Under the pieces are notes generated by a model. The model made no database searches and was not told the origin of the DNA. It saw nothing but the letters and a program-made list of their open reading frames with translations. Of a stretch of DNA of 21,000 bases, positions 10,390 through 19,349 are shown in pieces. Position numbers and translations under genes: made by a program. Positions within the stretch are counted from its first letter, which is position 1. Every line of letters starts with the position of its first letter. Source of the DNA: Sphacelaria rigidula. Taxonomy: Eukaryota > Phaeophyceae > Sphacelariales. The stretch spans positions 1-21,000 of the forward strand of contig CAXNAA020000475.1 in assembly GCA_964200075.2 (NCBI GenBank), in the 5' to 3' direction.

Positions 10390-10756
10390 CAATAGATGAT
10401 GATACGGCAGCTCCGTGCTGGCTCAGTTTGTTTGTCCCAACCTGCACGCACCCGCCTGGGGTGCCTCCCCCGATCACAGTTCCCGGCTATAATTGAAGTA
10501 CCAGAGAAGACTCAATAGACAGCTGTACAGCCGTCGTGTGACGATTGTTTAAACCTTTCTTTGTTCCGACAGCACCTTGATCCCACCCCAATTATGTGCA
10601 GCCCGAAACACGGCATGCAGCAGTACGCACTCTCCAGTGCACATCGCACCGTGATCGTTGTAGAGTGTTTGGATGCCCAACAGCACAACAAGAACTACAG
10701 CATAGAAATGATGGGTTTGGGGAGCGCCTTATTCCTTTGACTCGAGACGAAACAGC

Positions 10757-10788
10757 CTACACACCATGAACGTTTCAACGGTGTGTAG
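10757..10788. repeat. Short perfect inverted repeat
   Basis: CTACACACC (10757-10765) pairs perfectly with GGTGTGTAG (10780-10788) across a 14-base loop. It stands alone in non-coding DNA and is not followed by a T tract. It could be a hairpin or a dimeric protein-binding site. Confidence 0.5.
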
Positions 10789-11290
10789 AGAGCACTGCGT
10801 GCCGATAGCATTATTTTCCATCGAGACGAACGGAATTACAGTATAAAGCAACTCAGGTACTTCCAGCGGAGATCAAACCGTTTCCACAAAGGCCTGAAGA
10901 CGCCACAGCGCAGCGACACCTACAACACACAAGACAGAGCATGAGTGTGTTTGCGCTGCAGCACAGTGGTACAGGACATGTCCCATTCGATAGTTCTTTC
11001 CCTGATTTCAGGTGGGTCCTCGATTTTTGTCCAGTGGCGATTTTTAAACGCTCGGCCATAATCGCGCTTCGCGCGAAAACATTGTAATTCTCTTTGAGTT
11101 ACCCCTATCTGTGGGAGGTGTGAGCCTCACACAAGGGGTTTGTCATCGCAGTGGAGAATTGCAGATGGTCCTTTTCCACGCTAATTAAAAAAATATTGTA
11201 AACGGTCGACAGAAGAAGTCGATCAACAGAGAATCCGAATGACGGCATGGCGGTAGCCCGTGAAGCAAAAAGAATGGTCTCCCGAAAAAG

Positions 11291-11338
11291 TAATAATAAT
11301 ATATATATATACATATATATATGTATATGTATACATAC
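11291..11338. repeat. TAA/TA microsatellite
   Basis: TAATAATAAT passes into (AT)n interrupted by AC and GT steps, ending in ATACATACG. It is simple sequence about 450 bp upstream of the phosphatase start codon. Confidence 0.9.
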
Positions 11339-11785
11339 GTACTCGTACTGGCGCATACTATGCGATATATATGATATCACTCTATACATGGACATACCCG
11401 GTGGTAAGCAAAGAGAGAAGAGAGGACGGGAAAGAGAAGGGGAAGCAGCCGTTCTGGAGGGCATTTTGGTTGAAATACACTAATATTAAGCAATATATTT
11501 GTCGAGAGTTGATGGTTCCTTCGCACCTCCTGCGGAAACGCACTGAAGAACTATTTCGGCATACCGCCTACTTCGTACAACCTATTTCAACCTTGCTCTC
11601 AATTGCAAAGTTCGTGCTGCTCGTTTTTCTTGCTGCATATCTGTGATCCCAACGGGTATTGATTGGGTGGGCACTGCTACTACTATTCAAGAAGCATCTG
11701 CCGGAGCTGGCGCTGCGCTGCCATACGGGTTAGTTGTCGGGTTCGGCGTAACTGTAGTTCCTGTAGCTGGGGCGGCGTGGGGACG

Positions 11786-11974
11786 ATGTCGGTATATTGG
11801 TCGGGGGCAAAGCAAGACAGCGATGGTGCAAGCGAAGGTAGCGCCTGGTCGCGGGGGCGGAGCTCACTGTTTGTGGGTTCGTTCAACATCAACTCTCAAG
11901 ACCTCACGCAAGAGGACGCCAAGAGGTGGCTTCAACACGCGGCCGATGCGGACATCGTTGCTCTTGGATTGCAG
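11786..11974 (+). CDS. Inositol-polyphosphate 5-phosphatase, exon 1 (IPPc N-terminus)
   Basis: These 63 codons begin with ATG at 11786 (MSVYWSGAKQ). They contain SSLFVGSFNINSQDLTQEDA (residues 26-45) and ADADIVALGLQ (residues 53-63). In inositol-polyphosphate 5-phosphatases the catalytic domain opens with an F-V-G-x-x-N-x-N strand followed by a D-I-x-x-L-G-L-Q-E strand, and both are here with the usual spacing. The enzymes remove the 5-phosphate from phosphoinositides and soluble inositol phosphates in the cytosol and at membranes. The exon ends TTG CAG at a GTACTT donor, phase 0. The ATG was chosen because the upstream in-frame residues are Cys/Arg-rich and unlike the family, but this could also be an internal exon with more sequence upstream. 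The residues carrying most of the catalytic chemistry are not in this exon. Confidence 0.7.
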
Positions 11975-12659
11975 GTACTTGGACACAGTAACACCAACAC
12001 TTGCAGGACGTACGGTAAGCCTGACACTGCATCTCGACACCGGTACGTGGTGCGCTCTTAATACAGGCACTGCAGACATTGGCTAGACCTGAATAACGCA
12101 TGATGCCAATATTGCAGTACAGTTATACAGCACTATCCACGTCAATAGTACCTCATGTAGGTTGGATAACCTTCGATAACCTTGGTACAGGTGTGCCTAG
12201 AGTCGATCGGTCCTCTCTCATTGAAATGAACTGATCCTCTACGAAATATTTCATTGGCGTGGTTGTAAGATGGGAAGATGGACGTACCGTAGCCGAAGTA
12301 CTAAACGGAAACTGTCTAGAACGTATGACGGAGACTCCGGGCTCGTCCCAAGGGGATGAGGGGGGGTAGGGGCAAAAGTACGGAAACCAAGTGACAAAAG
12401 CATACTTGAACACAAGAGTTGTCCTGCTCTGCTTGCAAAGGGTCCAAAGCACAAGTTGTTCAGATAGCAATGTCTGCGTTTTCGCATGCTGAGAGCGTAC
12501 TGAACGCACAAAGCAACACGCGAAGTAAAGGTGTTGTTGATGTTGTCAGTGCTCTTTCTGCCTCTCAAAGAGGGCTTCGCGGCGATTTAGCGAATGATTT
12601 ACTGCAAAAATGTTCATAATATCAAGTTGCAACACGTGACACGACACGGCATTGGACAG
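11975..12659 (+). other. Predicted phase-0 intron of the phosphatase gene
   Basis: The intron runs from GTACTT (11975) to ...GGACAG (12659) and is 685 bp long. Removing it joins GGA TTG CAG to GAG TGT GCG, giving GLQ|E, which is exactly the conserved GLQE motif. A chance acceptor giving the right residue in the right phase is unlikely. A frame at 12419-12619 inside it is treated as non-coding. Confidence 0.65.
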
Positions 12660-13239
12660 GAGTGTGCGGTAGTGCCAGCCAAGCCTTTCCCTTCACCGAC
12701 CAATGGCAAAGCCGTCTCCATGTGGCGGGATGCCCAAAAAGCGATGCTACAGAGGGTTTCGCCAGAACCAGTCGCTCACAACATGTCCGACACAACATCA
12801 GCAGCGACCATGGCTGACGAGGAGGGCACACATTTGCGGAGTCCGTCGGCCTTGGCAGGACTCGTGCAGGCGGTGGTGGATAATAAGAAATCTAGCGGGA
12901 ATCACAACGTGTTCCATGTTCTGCCGCCGCTGAACGTAACGAAGACAGCCGACCAACAAGTGCCGTCGCCAGAGTCGCTTGAAGCAGGTTTGGAGAAGGA
13001 GGCCCCATTGCTGTGCCTGCATCCGTCAGCAAGTGGTACATCCGAAGAAGATAATCCGGATAGCCCCTCGACTAGCATGGACGGGTCTGACCAAGGCTTG
13101 GTAAATCGACGCCAGATGTTCTCGGGGAAGAACGAGGACGGGTCTACAGGCATGAGGCAGGAGTCTTATTACTTGAGGGGTGTGGTGGAGGCCGAAAGAG
13201 ACGAGAGCCTGCTGAGAACGATTAGTGACTGCATTCCAG
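12660..13239 (+). CDS. Inositol-polyphosphate 5-phosphatase, exon 2 (partial domain with disordered insert)
   Basis: The exon starts at the AG of GGACAG with GAG (Glu), the metal-binding residue of the GLQE motif. It continues ECAVVPAKPFPSPTNGKAVS and then MWRDAQKAMLQRVS. The W-x-x-A-x-x-x-x-L spacing resembles the helix that follows GLQE in IPPc domains. The remaining 150 or so residues are Ser/Pro/Asp/Glu-rich (SGTSEEDNPDSPSTSMDGSD) and look like a disordered insertion. The likely 3' end is the donor CCAG|GTGCGC at 13239/13240 (phase 1). An alternative donor is GTACGG after 13246, and unspliced reading would stop at TAG 13323-13325. The later family motifs (GD-x-N-Y-R and P-x-W-C-D-R) were not found in any frame I read downstream. 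The remaining exons may lie past the repeats, or the gene may be truncated. Confidence 0.6.
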
Positions 13240-13800
13240 GTGCGCAAGTACGGTTCATTAACTGCTGCTGCACTAACTGGTGGACCAGTGTTGTAGTGGA
13301 GATCGAGATAGTACAACACTGGTAGTCGCAAGTGCACGCGTCATGTGACATATGTCGGACCTTGAGCGCGTTTGGTCTGCTGCCTTGAGGCAGACTGGGC
13401 GTTGTACCCTAATGTGTGCTTTGTGATAGTTAATTGGGATTTGATGGTGATGCTTGACGCCTGCTTTCATACTTGCCCTCGTCGTGTGGGGGACGAGAAG
13501 TTGAAGCAAGGTGATGTGCATGGTATTATCGTGTTACTGTCTCTGCCTTTTCGTGCATATATTGCGGCAGCTCTTGTTGCTTCCCAGTAGGCGTCGTCGT
13601 TCGATATGGAAGCACAGCACAGCGCTCGGCGTGTGGGGCTCGGACCACTGGTGGAAACGGTCTTGTCGGTTACTAAGTGTTCGACAGTCCAGTCAAGAAT
13701 CATGATTGATCGCGTGATCCGTGCGATGCGCGGTCGGTTTTTGCCTACAGGTTGGTTGCACGCTCATTAACCAAAATTCACTACACTAGTTAGCGAAGCC
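13240..13800. other. Downstream of exon 2; no exon identified
   Basis: This could be intron 2. It has frames at 13372-13590 (plus) and 13467-13703 (minus) with no family motif. A dispersed repeat starts at 13801. If the phosphatase gene continues, that repeat would sit in an intron. Confidence 0.35.
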
Positions 13801-14465
13801 CCTCCGCAATACCTACCGAATATTTGCATGAATGATATCATACTGACCGCCATGGACAGCTGAAGAGGGTGACACAGCCAGATTTTTGTTGAAGATCATG
13901 AGGTTGACGCTTAGAGGGAAAAAGTACCTCGATCAATCGGCGACCTTCGAATTGTTCTGAAGCTTTCAAACACGAATTCCCAGACTATTTTTATTACCCA
14001 ATCTCTACATGCTTGAAATCATGGCAATCATCACCAGCACGACAATCTAACGAAAAAAACAGATTCGAAAACGGTTAGTATGGGATTAAGTTACACCCTA
14101 ATCCGTGGTATTCCGGTGATTTGTGACGTGTGATGTGTGATGTGTGATGTGGAGTTTTGGCGTCGTGGGATATCCGCTGGTAACAATATGACAATTTGCC
14201 TACAAGACCCAGTAGCTTTTCTGACAGTTTCCCTTGCATCTGTCGTAGAAAAGCTCAGATCACCCTCAAACTTGGCCATTGGATACGTATTGATGCTCCA
14301 AATGGGAAAATGTGTGGTTGAAAACTATCGACAAGGTTTCTTCGCTCTTGGCCGGCTTCCGAGGGCCCTGGGGTTGAGACCCGCCGGAGCCGGTACAGGA
14401 TCCTTCAGAGCAAATGAAAAGCCTAGTCGTCCCTGGGTAGTTGAAGAAACATTTGTACGAAGTTT
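13801..14465 (+). repeat. Dispersed repeat family 1, copy B
   Basis: Same family and orientation as 5261-5885. Aligned landmarks are CTCCGCAATACCTACC (13802), CCGCCATGGACAGC (13847), ACGAAAAAAACAGA (14051), AAAGCTCAGA then CCCTCAAACTTGGC (14251-14275) and GACCCGCC (14379). A TGTGATG heptamer repeated about three times (14122-14151) replaces part of copy A. The frame at 14137-14490 is not conserved between copies. The copy is followed by microsatellites and then a fold-back element, paralleling copy A. Confidence 0.8.
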
Positions 14466-14487
14466 TGTTGTCAGATCTAAAAAGGAA

Positions 14488-14637
14488 TGATGACGATGAT
14501 GATGATGATGATGGTAATGGTGATAGTGGTGATGATGATCAAGGGGGGGGTCGTTTTCACGTCACGCATACCCGACAAAGACGAAGAGAAGGACAACGAC
14601 AAAGACGAAGACAAAGACAAAGACAAGGACCAAGATA
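14488..14637 (+). repeat. GAT microsatellite and GACAAA/GACGAA-rich tract
   Basis: (GAT)n with GAC, GGT and AGT interruptions covers 14488-14540. Then 14573-14637 is a degenerate hexamer array of GACAAA, GACGAA and GACAAG units. One frame of the second tract reads alternating Asp/Lys/Glu (DKDEDKDKDKDQDK) and ends at TAA, but no gene body supports coding. Confidence 0.8.
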
Positions 14638-14735
14638 AATAATGAGAAAAAAAGGCACTTCCATAGTAATTTCAACAAGTTATGAGGTACCGGGCACGGT
14701 ACAGTTCAGCGCACTCATCTGCAAAACCTCACGCC

Positions 14736-15000
14736 AGTTATCGGAGCTAGACTCTGAAAATTTCCGTGCATGTACTTTTCGATCAAATCGATAATTTTCG
14801 AGGACGGGTGTTTTTTTCATTTCACCAGTTTCGGGGGTCCCAGAACGCCATGTGATTTCCCCAATCCTCCAGAACCCTGGGACCCCCGGTAAACGGTGAG
14901 ACAAGAGTAAAACTGAGAATCCCCGTTGCCAAGATTTTTATATCATGACATGAAGTACATGTGTGCAAATTTTCGAATTTTCCGAGTCTAACCGCAAGAA
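14736..15000. repeat. Fold-back element with GGGGGTCCCAG stem
   Basis: TTTCACCAGTTTCGGGGGTC then CCAG (14820-14843) pairs imperfectly with CTGGGACCCCCGGTAAACGG then TGAGA (14877-14901). The similarity extends outward on both sides: GAGCTAGACTCTGAAAATTT (14745) on the left matches the reverse complement of AAATTTTCGAATTTTCCGAG then TCTAACCGC (14967-14995) on the right, with ATGTACTT near both. This is a long imperfect inverted repeat with arms of about 105-125 bp around a centre of about 33 bases. It shares the GTTAGAC-CTGAAA core with 17164 and 6010. Confidence 0.65.
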
Positions 15001-15149
15001 CCAGCGTGAAGTTTCGCGGATGAATCCGCTTGGGAGGACGAACATGAGTCAACCTGTACTGTCCAAACCTTTGACCGCACATGCTAACTGTTTCGAGGTT
15101 TTATCCACCGACTGCCCTTGAAGTTGTACTACCTGGGGCAGCCTAGAAG

Positions 15150-15575
15150 TGGATTTGCCGGTTGGAGGCCCATTCTTGCCTCAATCTTGGAAGTTAGACT
15201 TTCAAATTTGGTTTGGAGATTGAGGAGGGCATATTATAATGGTGATAAAATAATGTATCCCGGAATGTGCAGTTTTTTTTTCGCAGGAGTTAACCCTTAG
15301 ACCGTGAGGGTAGCCAATCTGGATCGTGCGTCCTTTGTTCGAATGAGGTTGGTCCCAATTCAACAGATGACCCATCCTCGCCTTCAAAGGGTTAGGGCAA
15401 GATCAGTGCGCAGTTTTCAATTAAATATCATGAAGCCATGAAATGAAAGAATGTTCACGTCCCGACATTTTTTCTATCATGCCCTGTCCATCCTCCATAC
15501 CAAATTTGGAAGTCCAACTCCCGAAGGGAGGTGAGAATGGGCGATTTGGAACCCAAACCGGTCGAAATTGGAGGC
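15150..15575. repeat. Inverted repeat pair, arms about 130 bp
   Basis: The left arm (about 15150-15275) includes CCGGTTGGAGG, GCCCATTCTTGCC, GGAAGTTAGACTTTCAAATT and GGAGGGCAT. The right arm (about 15451-15572) carries the reverse complements ATGCCCTGTCCATCCTCC, ACCAAATTTGGAAGTCCAAC, GAGAATGGGC and AAACCGGT. The arms are separated by about 175 bp. The right arm continues into a stem-loop at 15601-15655 (GTTGAGGACG ... CGTCCTTGAC) that recurs at 17256 and 17576. Confidence 0.65.
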
Positions 15576-15672
15576 GTTGAATTTTATTCTTCCATGATGA
15601 GTTGAGGACGGCGTGGTAACGACTAGTTTTCACGAGAACGTCCTTGACCCGGAAAAGGCGAGAGTAGGTGGG

Positions 15673-15735
15673 TCATTTATCGAGATTACATCAATTTCAC
15701 TCGAAAAAAAGTATGGATGGTCTAATGACGATGGA
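15673..15735 (+). repeat. Short repeat carrying an ISLEK-like reading frame, copy A
   Basis: Translated on the plus strand, it reads FIEITSISLEKKYGWSNDDG. A diverged copy at 16080-16142 reads SVELASISLEKSMQYSNADR in the equivalent frame. Several differences are synonymous (TCA/TCG, CTC/CTT, TCT/TCA), hinting at coding ancestry. I do not recognise the peptide, and both frames end soon after. Confidence 0.45.
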
Positions 15736-16079
15736 CTATCCTTGCGGTCTAGGGTTGACATTAACTCACCAATAAAATATATACTCTTGGTAAGCCACGG
15801 CTAACGCGCGTGGCAGTGCCGCACGTATCAACACCACGTACGTTTCCCGCACTCAGATAAGGACTTTCAACCCACGGGGTGGGGGGGGGGGGGTGTTGAA
15901 ACTTCGAGAAATGTCCGAATGTTTGACGACATTTCATCGACCACAGATGATGTTTATTCCTTTCTTCGGATACGCTCGATGTAGACAGCATGCTCGACAT
16001 ACAGAAACCTTGCGTGAAGGTAACAACTGCTTGAAGTTGGGCAGTAAGTGATATTCACTCGAAGTATGCATGGAAAGAT

Positions 16080-16142
16080 CATCTGTTGAATTGGCATCAA
16101 TTTCGCTTGAAAAAAGTATGCAGTATTCAAATGCTGATCGTA
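16080..16142 (+). repeat. Short repeat carrying an ISLEK-like reading frame, copy B
   Basis: This is the partner of 15673-15735, 407 bp downstream, sharing GCATCAATTTCGCTTGAAAA-type sequence. A third, shorter echo (ATATTCACTCGAAGTATGCA, 16051-16070) lies immediately upstream, so the pair may come from local tandem duplication. Confidence 0.45.
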
Positions 16143-16849
16143 CTGTATCATATTACAGTGCACTACGAGCAGGGCCAGCTAATAGTGTCTCTGTCAGTAA
16201 TCGGGTGACGCGGTGCTTAATTTACGCGCTGAACGCTTTCAAGGGAAGGTCAAGTAGAGCATACTCAATACTGTTGAGGGTAGGAATGAAGGCCCTAACG
16301 ACCAAAAATCAGCACAAGGTTTAAAATAAGAAATAACGCGGAGTAATAATGAACACGTCAGTAGGTGGTCGGACCTGTCCCGAGGCTCTCACGAACAGAA
16401 CACACACTTCATCACTTATTCAGTTGGTTTGGTATGGGAAAGCTGTAGCACTGGAGATCGCGCGGTTCTCGACACAGGAAGCAAGCCGGCCCACAGCACT
16501 TGACAGCCCCCCGCATACACACAAGATCTAGGGGCTCACAATTACTATTTTGCTGGCGTCGCGAACAACCCCCTCCCAGAGCAGAAAACACCGTATTTTA
16601 GTATATTTAGGTCATTGGCGAGTCAGCATCACGCGTAAACGCTACAACCAAACGTTGCGACATAGCTTGGGTGTGTGGGAAGCGCACGCGAGAAACCGCA
16701 GTCTAATCCCTCGCTTCGTTGCCGAGTTGTAAGCGGTGCGGGATCGGCACTTTCGGGTTGAGGATCAGTAGCGTCTTTCGAGGTCGAAGATGGCAAATTC
16801 TGAAAAATCGGTGCGCATACTACTTTTCCTCCTACAAGCAAGTTGTGAT
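16143..16849. other. No recognised gene
   Basis: About 700 bp with only short frames (16349-16531, 16550-16732). No family motif, array or palindrome was recognised. Confidence 0.4.
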
Positions 16850-17060
16850 AACATGCACTTGGGTTGCGTGCCCCCAGGCGCTGCTTTGTTCTGAGCGGCT
16901 GTGCAAAAAGGGCAAATTCGCCCTTCAACGGCGAGTACCCTTTGAAGCGTCGAATTACAGAGGGAGAGTTGACAGAAGGACAAAGCTGGCGGCTGCTTCA
17001 TGTCAGGGCTCCAGTGCGGAAGCCAAGGCGTCGAGAGTGATTTTAGTACGAGTATGTGCG
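16850..17060 (+). repeat. Dispersed repeat family 2, copy A
   Basis: This segment matches 18385-18600 in the same orientation. Shared blocks are GCTGCTTTGTTCTG, CGGCTGTGCA, GGGCAA then TTCGCC, TTCAAC-GCGAGTACCCTT, GAAGCCAAGGCG and AGAGTGAT. The open frame 16719-17120 crosses it, but the other copy has no matching long frame, so I treat it as non-coding. The copy is followed within about 80 bp by the fold-back element at 17142. Confidence 0.75.
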
Positions 17061-17141
17061 TTACATCTGCTGGTGACCGCGGTCATGTATCTCGTAACTG
17101 TACGAGCTGGGCCAGCCTAGAGGCTGCATGAAAGTTTGCAT

Positions 17142-17416
17142 GCGGATGCGCCGGGCAATATTTGGAGTTAGACCCTGAAATTCGGTATGGATAATGCACA
17201 GGGCATGATAAAAAATTGGGAAGAAGCACATGAAGGTTTTTGTTTGTTTTTCGTGAGTTGAGGGTGTTTTGCTGAAACTTGAAAACTGATTATTGCCCTT
17301 AACTCACGGGAACAAAAAAAACCTTCATGTGCTTCTTCCCAATTTTTTATTATGCTCCATGCATTGTCCATACCAAATTTCAGGGTCCTACTCCAAATAT
17401 TACCCGGTGCATTCGC
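17142..17416. repeat. Near-perfect fold-back hairpin, arms about 122 bp
   Basis: The left arm (17142-17264) and right arm (17296-17416) are reverse complements at roughly 85-90% by eye, around a 31-base centre. A block of about 32 bp is perfectly paired: ACCTTCATGTGCTTCTTCCC plus the following AATTTTTTAT on the right, and its complement at about 17210-17240 on the left. The left arm contains GGAGTTAGACCCTGAAATTC, the core shared with 14745 and 6010. The apical stem GTTGAGGGTG ... TGCCCTTAAC recurs at 15601 and 17576. If transcribed it would form a long double-stranded RNA. Opposing frames 17168-17476 and 17293-17559 are consequences of the symmetry, not genes. Confidence 0.85.
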
Positions 17417-17575
17417 CTTTGAGAATCGGATCGGTAGAAATTCGGAACAGTATTTGGCAGGCCACTCACCGGCCAACGTTTGGTTGTTGTGTATTGAAAT
17501 TTGTGTGGGCCCTCGTCAGCGCAAAATTAACAAAACTCAGTGATCCAGATTTTTTTTAAGTCATTTTTCCACTGG

Positions 17576-17720
17576 TTGAGGGCGTTTCGGTATAGTAAAG
17601 ACCATTTCTTCACGATAACGCCCTAACCTCCATGACAAGAAAAAAAAAATGAAGGCCCATTTTTTTTTCTATCCGGCACTCTTGTCTGGTCCTCCATGCT
17701 AACTTTTGGATCAAAATTCT
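17576..17720. repeat. Partial fold-back element
   Basis: GTTGAGGGCGTTT (17576-17588) pairs with AACGCCCTAAC (about 17617-17627) to give a short stem-loop equivalent to the apical stems at 15601 and 17256. Downstream, ATTTTTTTTTCTATCC, TGTCTGGTCCTCCATG and ACTTTTGGATC resemble the right arm at 15467-15520 (ATTTTTTCTATC, CTGTCCATCCTCCAT, ATTTGGAAGTC). The matching left arm is missing, so this is a half copy. Confidence 0.5.
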
Positions 17721-18384
17721 AAAACTTGAGCTCAAACATTGAGACAATGCCTAACAGCGATGTACATTTCTCCTCAAAACTCCACTAAAAACACGAAAAA
17801 AAATGAAGAAAAAACTGAAAAAAAAGTTCAAGGGGTGACATGCTGTTTTTATTTATTTCTACTATGCAGTGGCGGTTCACCACACGAAATTTTATGGAAC
17901 AACCCTCAAAAACTGAGACGCGATATCCAGATTCAGGGCATCTAGTGCCTCTGCTCGTAATATATTTTAGCATAGAAACTTATGTGCGCCATATTTCGGG
18001 ATAGATAACGAATCAGGTGAAGGTGAAGGTATCTGTCGTCTCCCCTTGCCCCAGAGAATGTCTACACCGAAATTCGTTGTCATCCGCTAAATGCATCGAT
18101 CGGGGGTTCCATAGAGATTTCAGTATAGGCGCTATCTCCCTCAGGTAGAGGAAATACTAGACATGGGGTTTAGTCAACGAGAAAATATGGGCCCAAAATT
18201 ATAAGCAGATGGGCACCTTCCCCTTGATTGGACGATTAATACGATATGNNNNNNNNNNAACTCGTCTGTGTCGATGAGATATTGCTTTTTGAGCTTAAAT
18301 CCGTTTGAAGGCTGGCACAGCTCGTATTTATCAATATCAGAATGAGATGTAAACTATGCAATGTTTGATAAGCTTCGTTTTTCA
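17721..18384. other. No recognised gene
   Basis: AT-rich DNA with A runs near 17798-17825 and the assembly gap at 18249. The frames on the two strands at 17739-17973 overlap and have no motif. Confidence 0.45.
18249..18258. other. Assembly gap of ten Ns
   Basis: Ten consecutive Ns mark a scaffold join or a masked region of unknown true length. Features on either side may not be adjacent in the genome. Confidence 0.99.
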
Positions 18385-18600
18385 CTTTGTGGCATGCCAC
18401 CAGGTGCTGCTGCTGCTTTGTTCTCTGTACGGCTGTGCATGAAGGGCAACTTCGCCTTTCAACAGCGAGTACCCTTCATGTATTGAGTTGCAGAGAGTGA
18501 GGTCACACATGAACTTCTGCTGTTGTGCCTGAGGGTTTCAGCGTAGAAGCCAAGGCGCCAAGAGTGATGTTGATTTCAGACTGCGCACCATGTATGCCTA
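18385..18600 (+). repeat. Dispersed repeat family 2, copy B
   Basis: Partner of 16850-17060, beginning around TTTGTGGCATGCCACCAGGT and continuing through CGGCTGTGCATGAAGGGCAA and GAAGCCAAGGCGCCAAGAGT. A GCT triplet expansion (GCTGCTGCTGC at 18406) distinguishes it. The reading frame of copy A is not conserved here. Confidence 0.75.
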
Positions 18601-19349
18601 GGTCGGCAGGGCCATGATGTTTCAAGTGACTGCCTGTACACATATTCGTACATACTGAAAATAGCGAGAAGATGACGTTGAAGATGTTGATCTGGACAGG
18701 GAAAACCACACCGTGCCCAAGCGGCTGATAAGATGGGATTGCTCCCACTCATGCCATGACCCTGACCCCATGGGGCCCATGAGAAATTCACTCTCCAATC
18801 CCGCAGCCATAGCTGTGTGTAGGACATGCAGTGCGTAGCCAATCCGCACAGCATGAACCACTTGATCGCCAACATCATCAGCATCGTTCTCAGTAGCTTT
18901 CTGATGCGCGACGCTGCTGCTCATGATATCCGAATTTCCGTACTTTGTCGTTCTAGCACTATGTCGGGCACGCGTTTCATTGCAGTTACGTTGATGTGTA
19001 GCGGCCACAACCTCTTTTTTTGTTATGTCGCAATGACGGTAAACGTGGGGTGGCAGCTCGCGGGCGTGTGCTTCCCGACTGGTATAGACAGAAGAAAGAA
19101 ACTATTAGCTAGTGCAACAAGATTGTCCATCTACTGATGTGGAGCGAGCTTTCCGGAGGAACAAAATCACCTCAACACCGACCACTCCCAGGCTTGAATA
19201 AATGTACTAGAAATAGAGTTCATGTTTTTTAGTCAAATTGTCATTTGTAGGTGACGCGTGTATTTTCCATTGATATGATTCGTTGGATTACGGACCACTT
19301 CTGACGCATGTAGCGTTCAGCTTGCACTTTCCATGAATATAGTACCCAA
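18601..19349. other. No supported gene; two overlapping frames
   Basis: A 128-codon minus frame (18622-19008) and a 103-codon plus frame (18826-19137) overlap. The minus frame reads ADDVGDQVVHAVRIGYALHV and then LHTAMAAGLESEF, which could be a short exon, but I recognise no family and no splice structure. Confidence 0.3.

Larger units (their letters stand above)
10390..11640. other. No recognised gene; possible upstream region of the phosphatase gene
   Basis: No coding exon could be supported. Frames near 10853-11059 (minus) and 11105-11646 (both strands) overlap one another and cross an AT microsatellite. The segment contains a short hairpin at 10757-10788 and the AT/TA array at 11291-11338. 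Because the phosphatase exon follows at 11786, this region may hold its promoter or an upstream exon, but I see no decisive promoter element. Confidence 0.4.

Noticed and set aside
12419-12619. 66-codon frame considered as an extra phosphatase exon
   Set aside because: It lies within the intron whose removal restores GLQE in phase 0; including it would break that join.
14137-14490. 117-codon frame in dispersed repeat copy B
   Set aside because: The matching region of copy A (5584-5838) does not encode a similar protein, so the frame is incidental.
17168-17559. Opposed frames of 88-102 codons over the hairpin
   Set aside because: They mirror each other because the DNA is an inverted repeat.
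18622-19008. 128-codon minus-strand frame
   Set aside because: No recognised domain and an overlapping plus frame; kept only as a low-confidence note.
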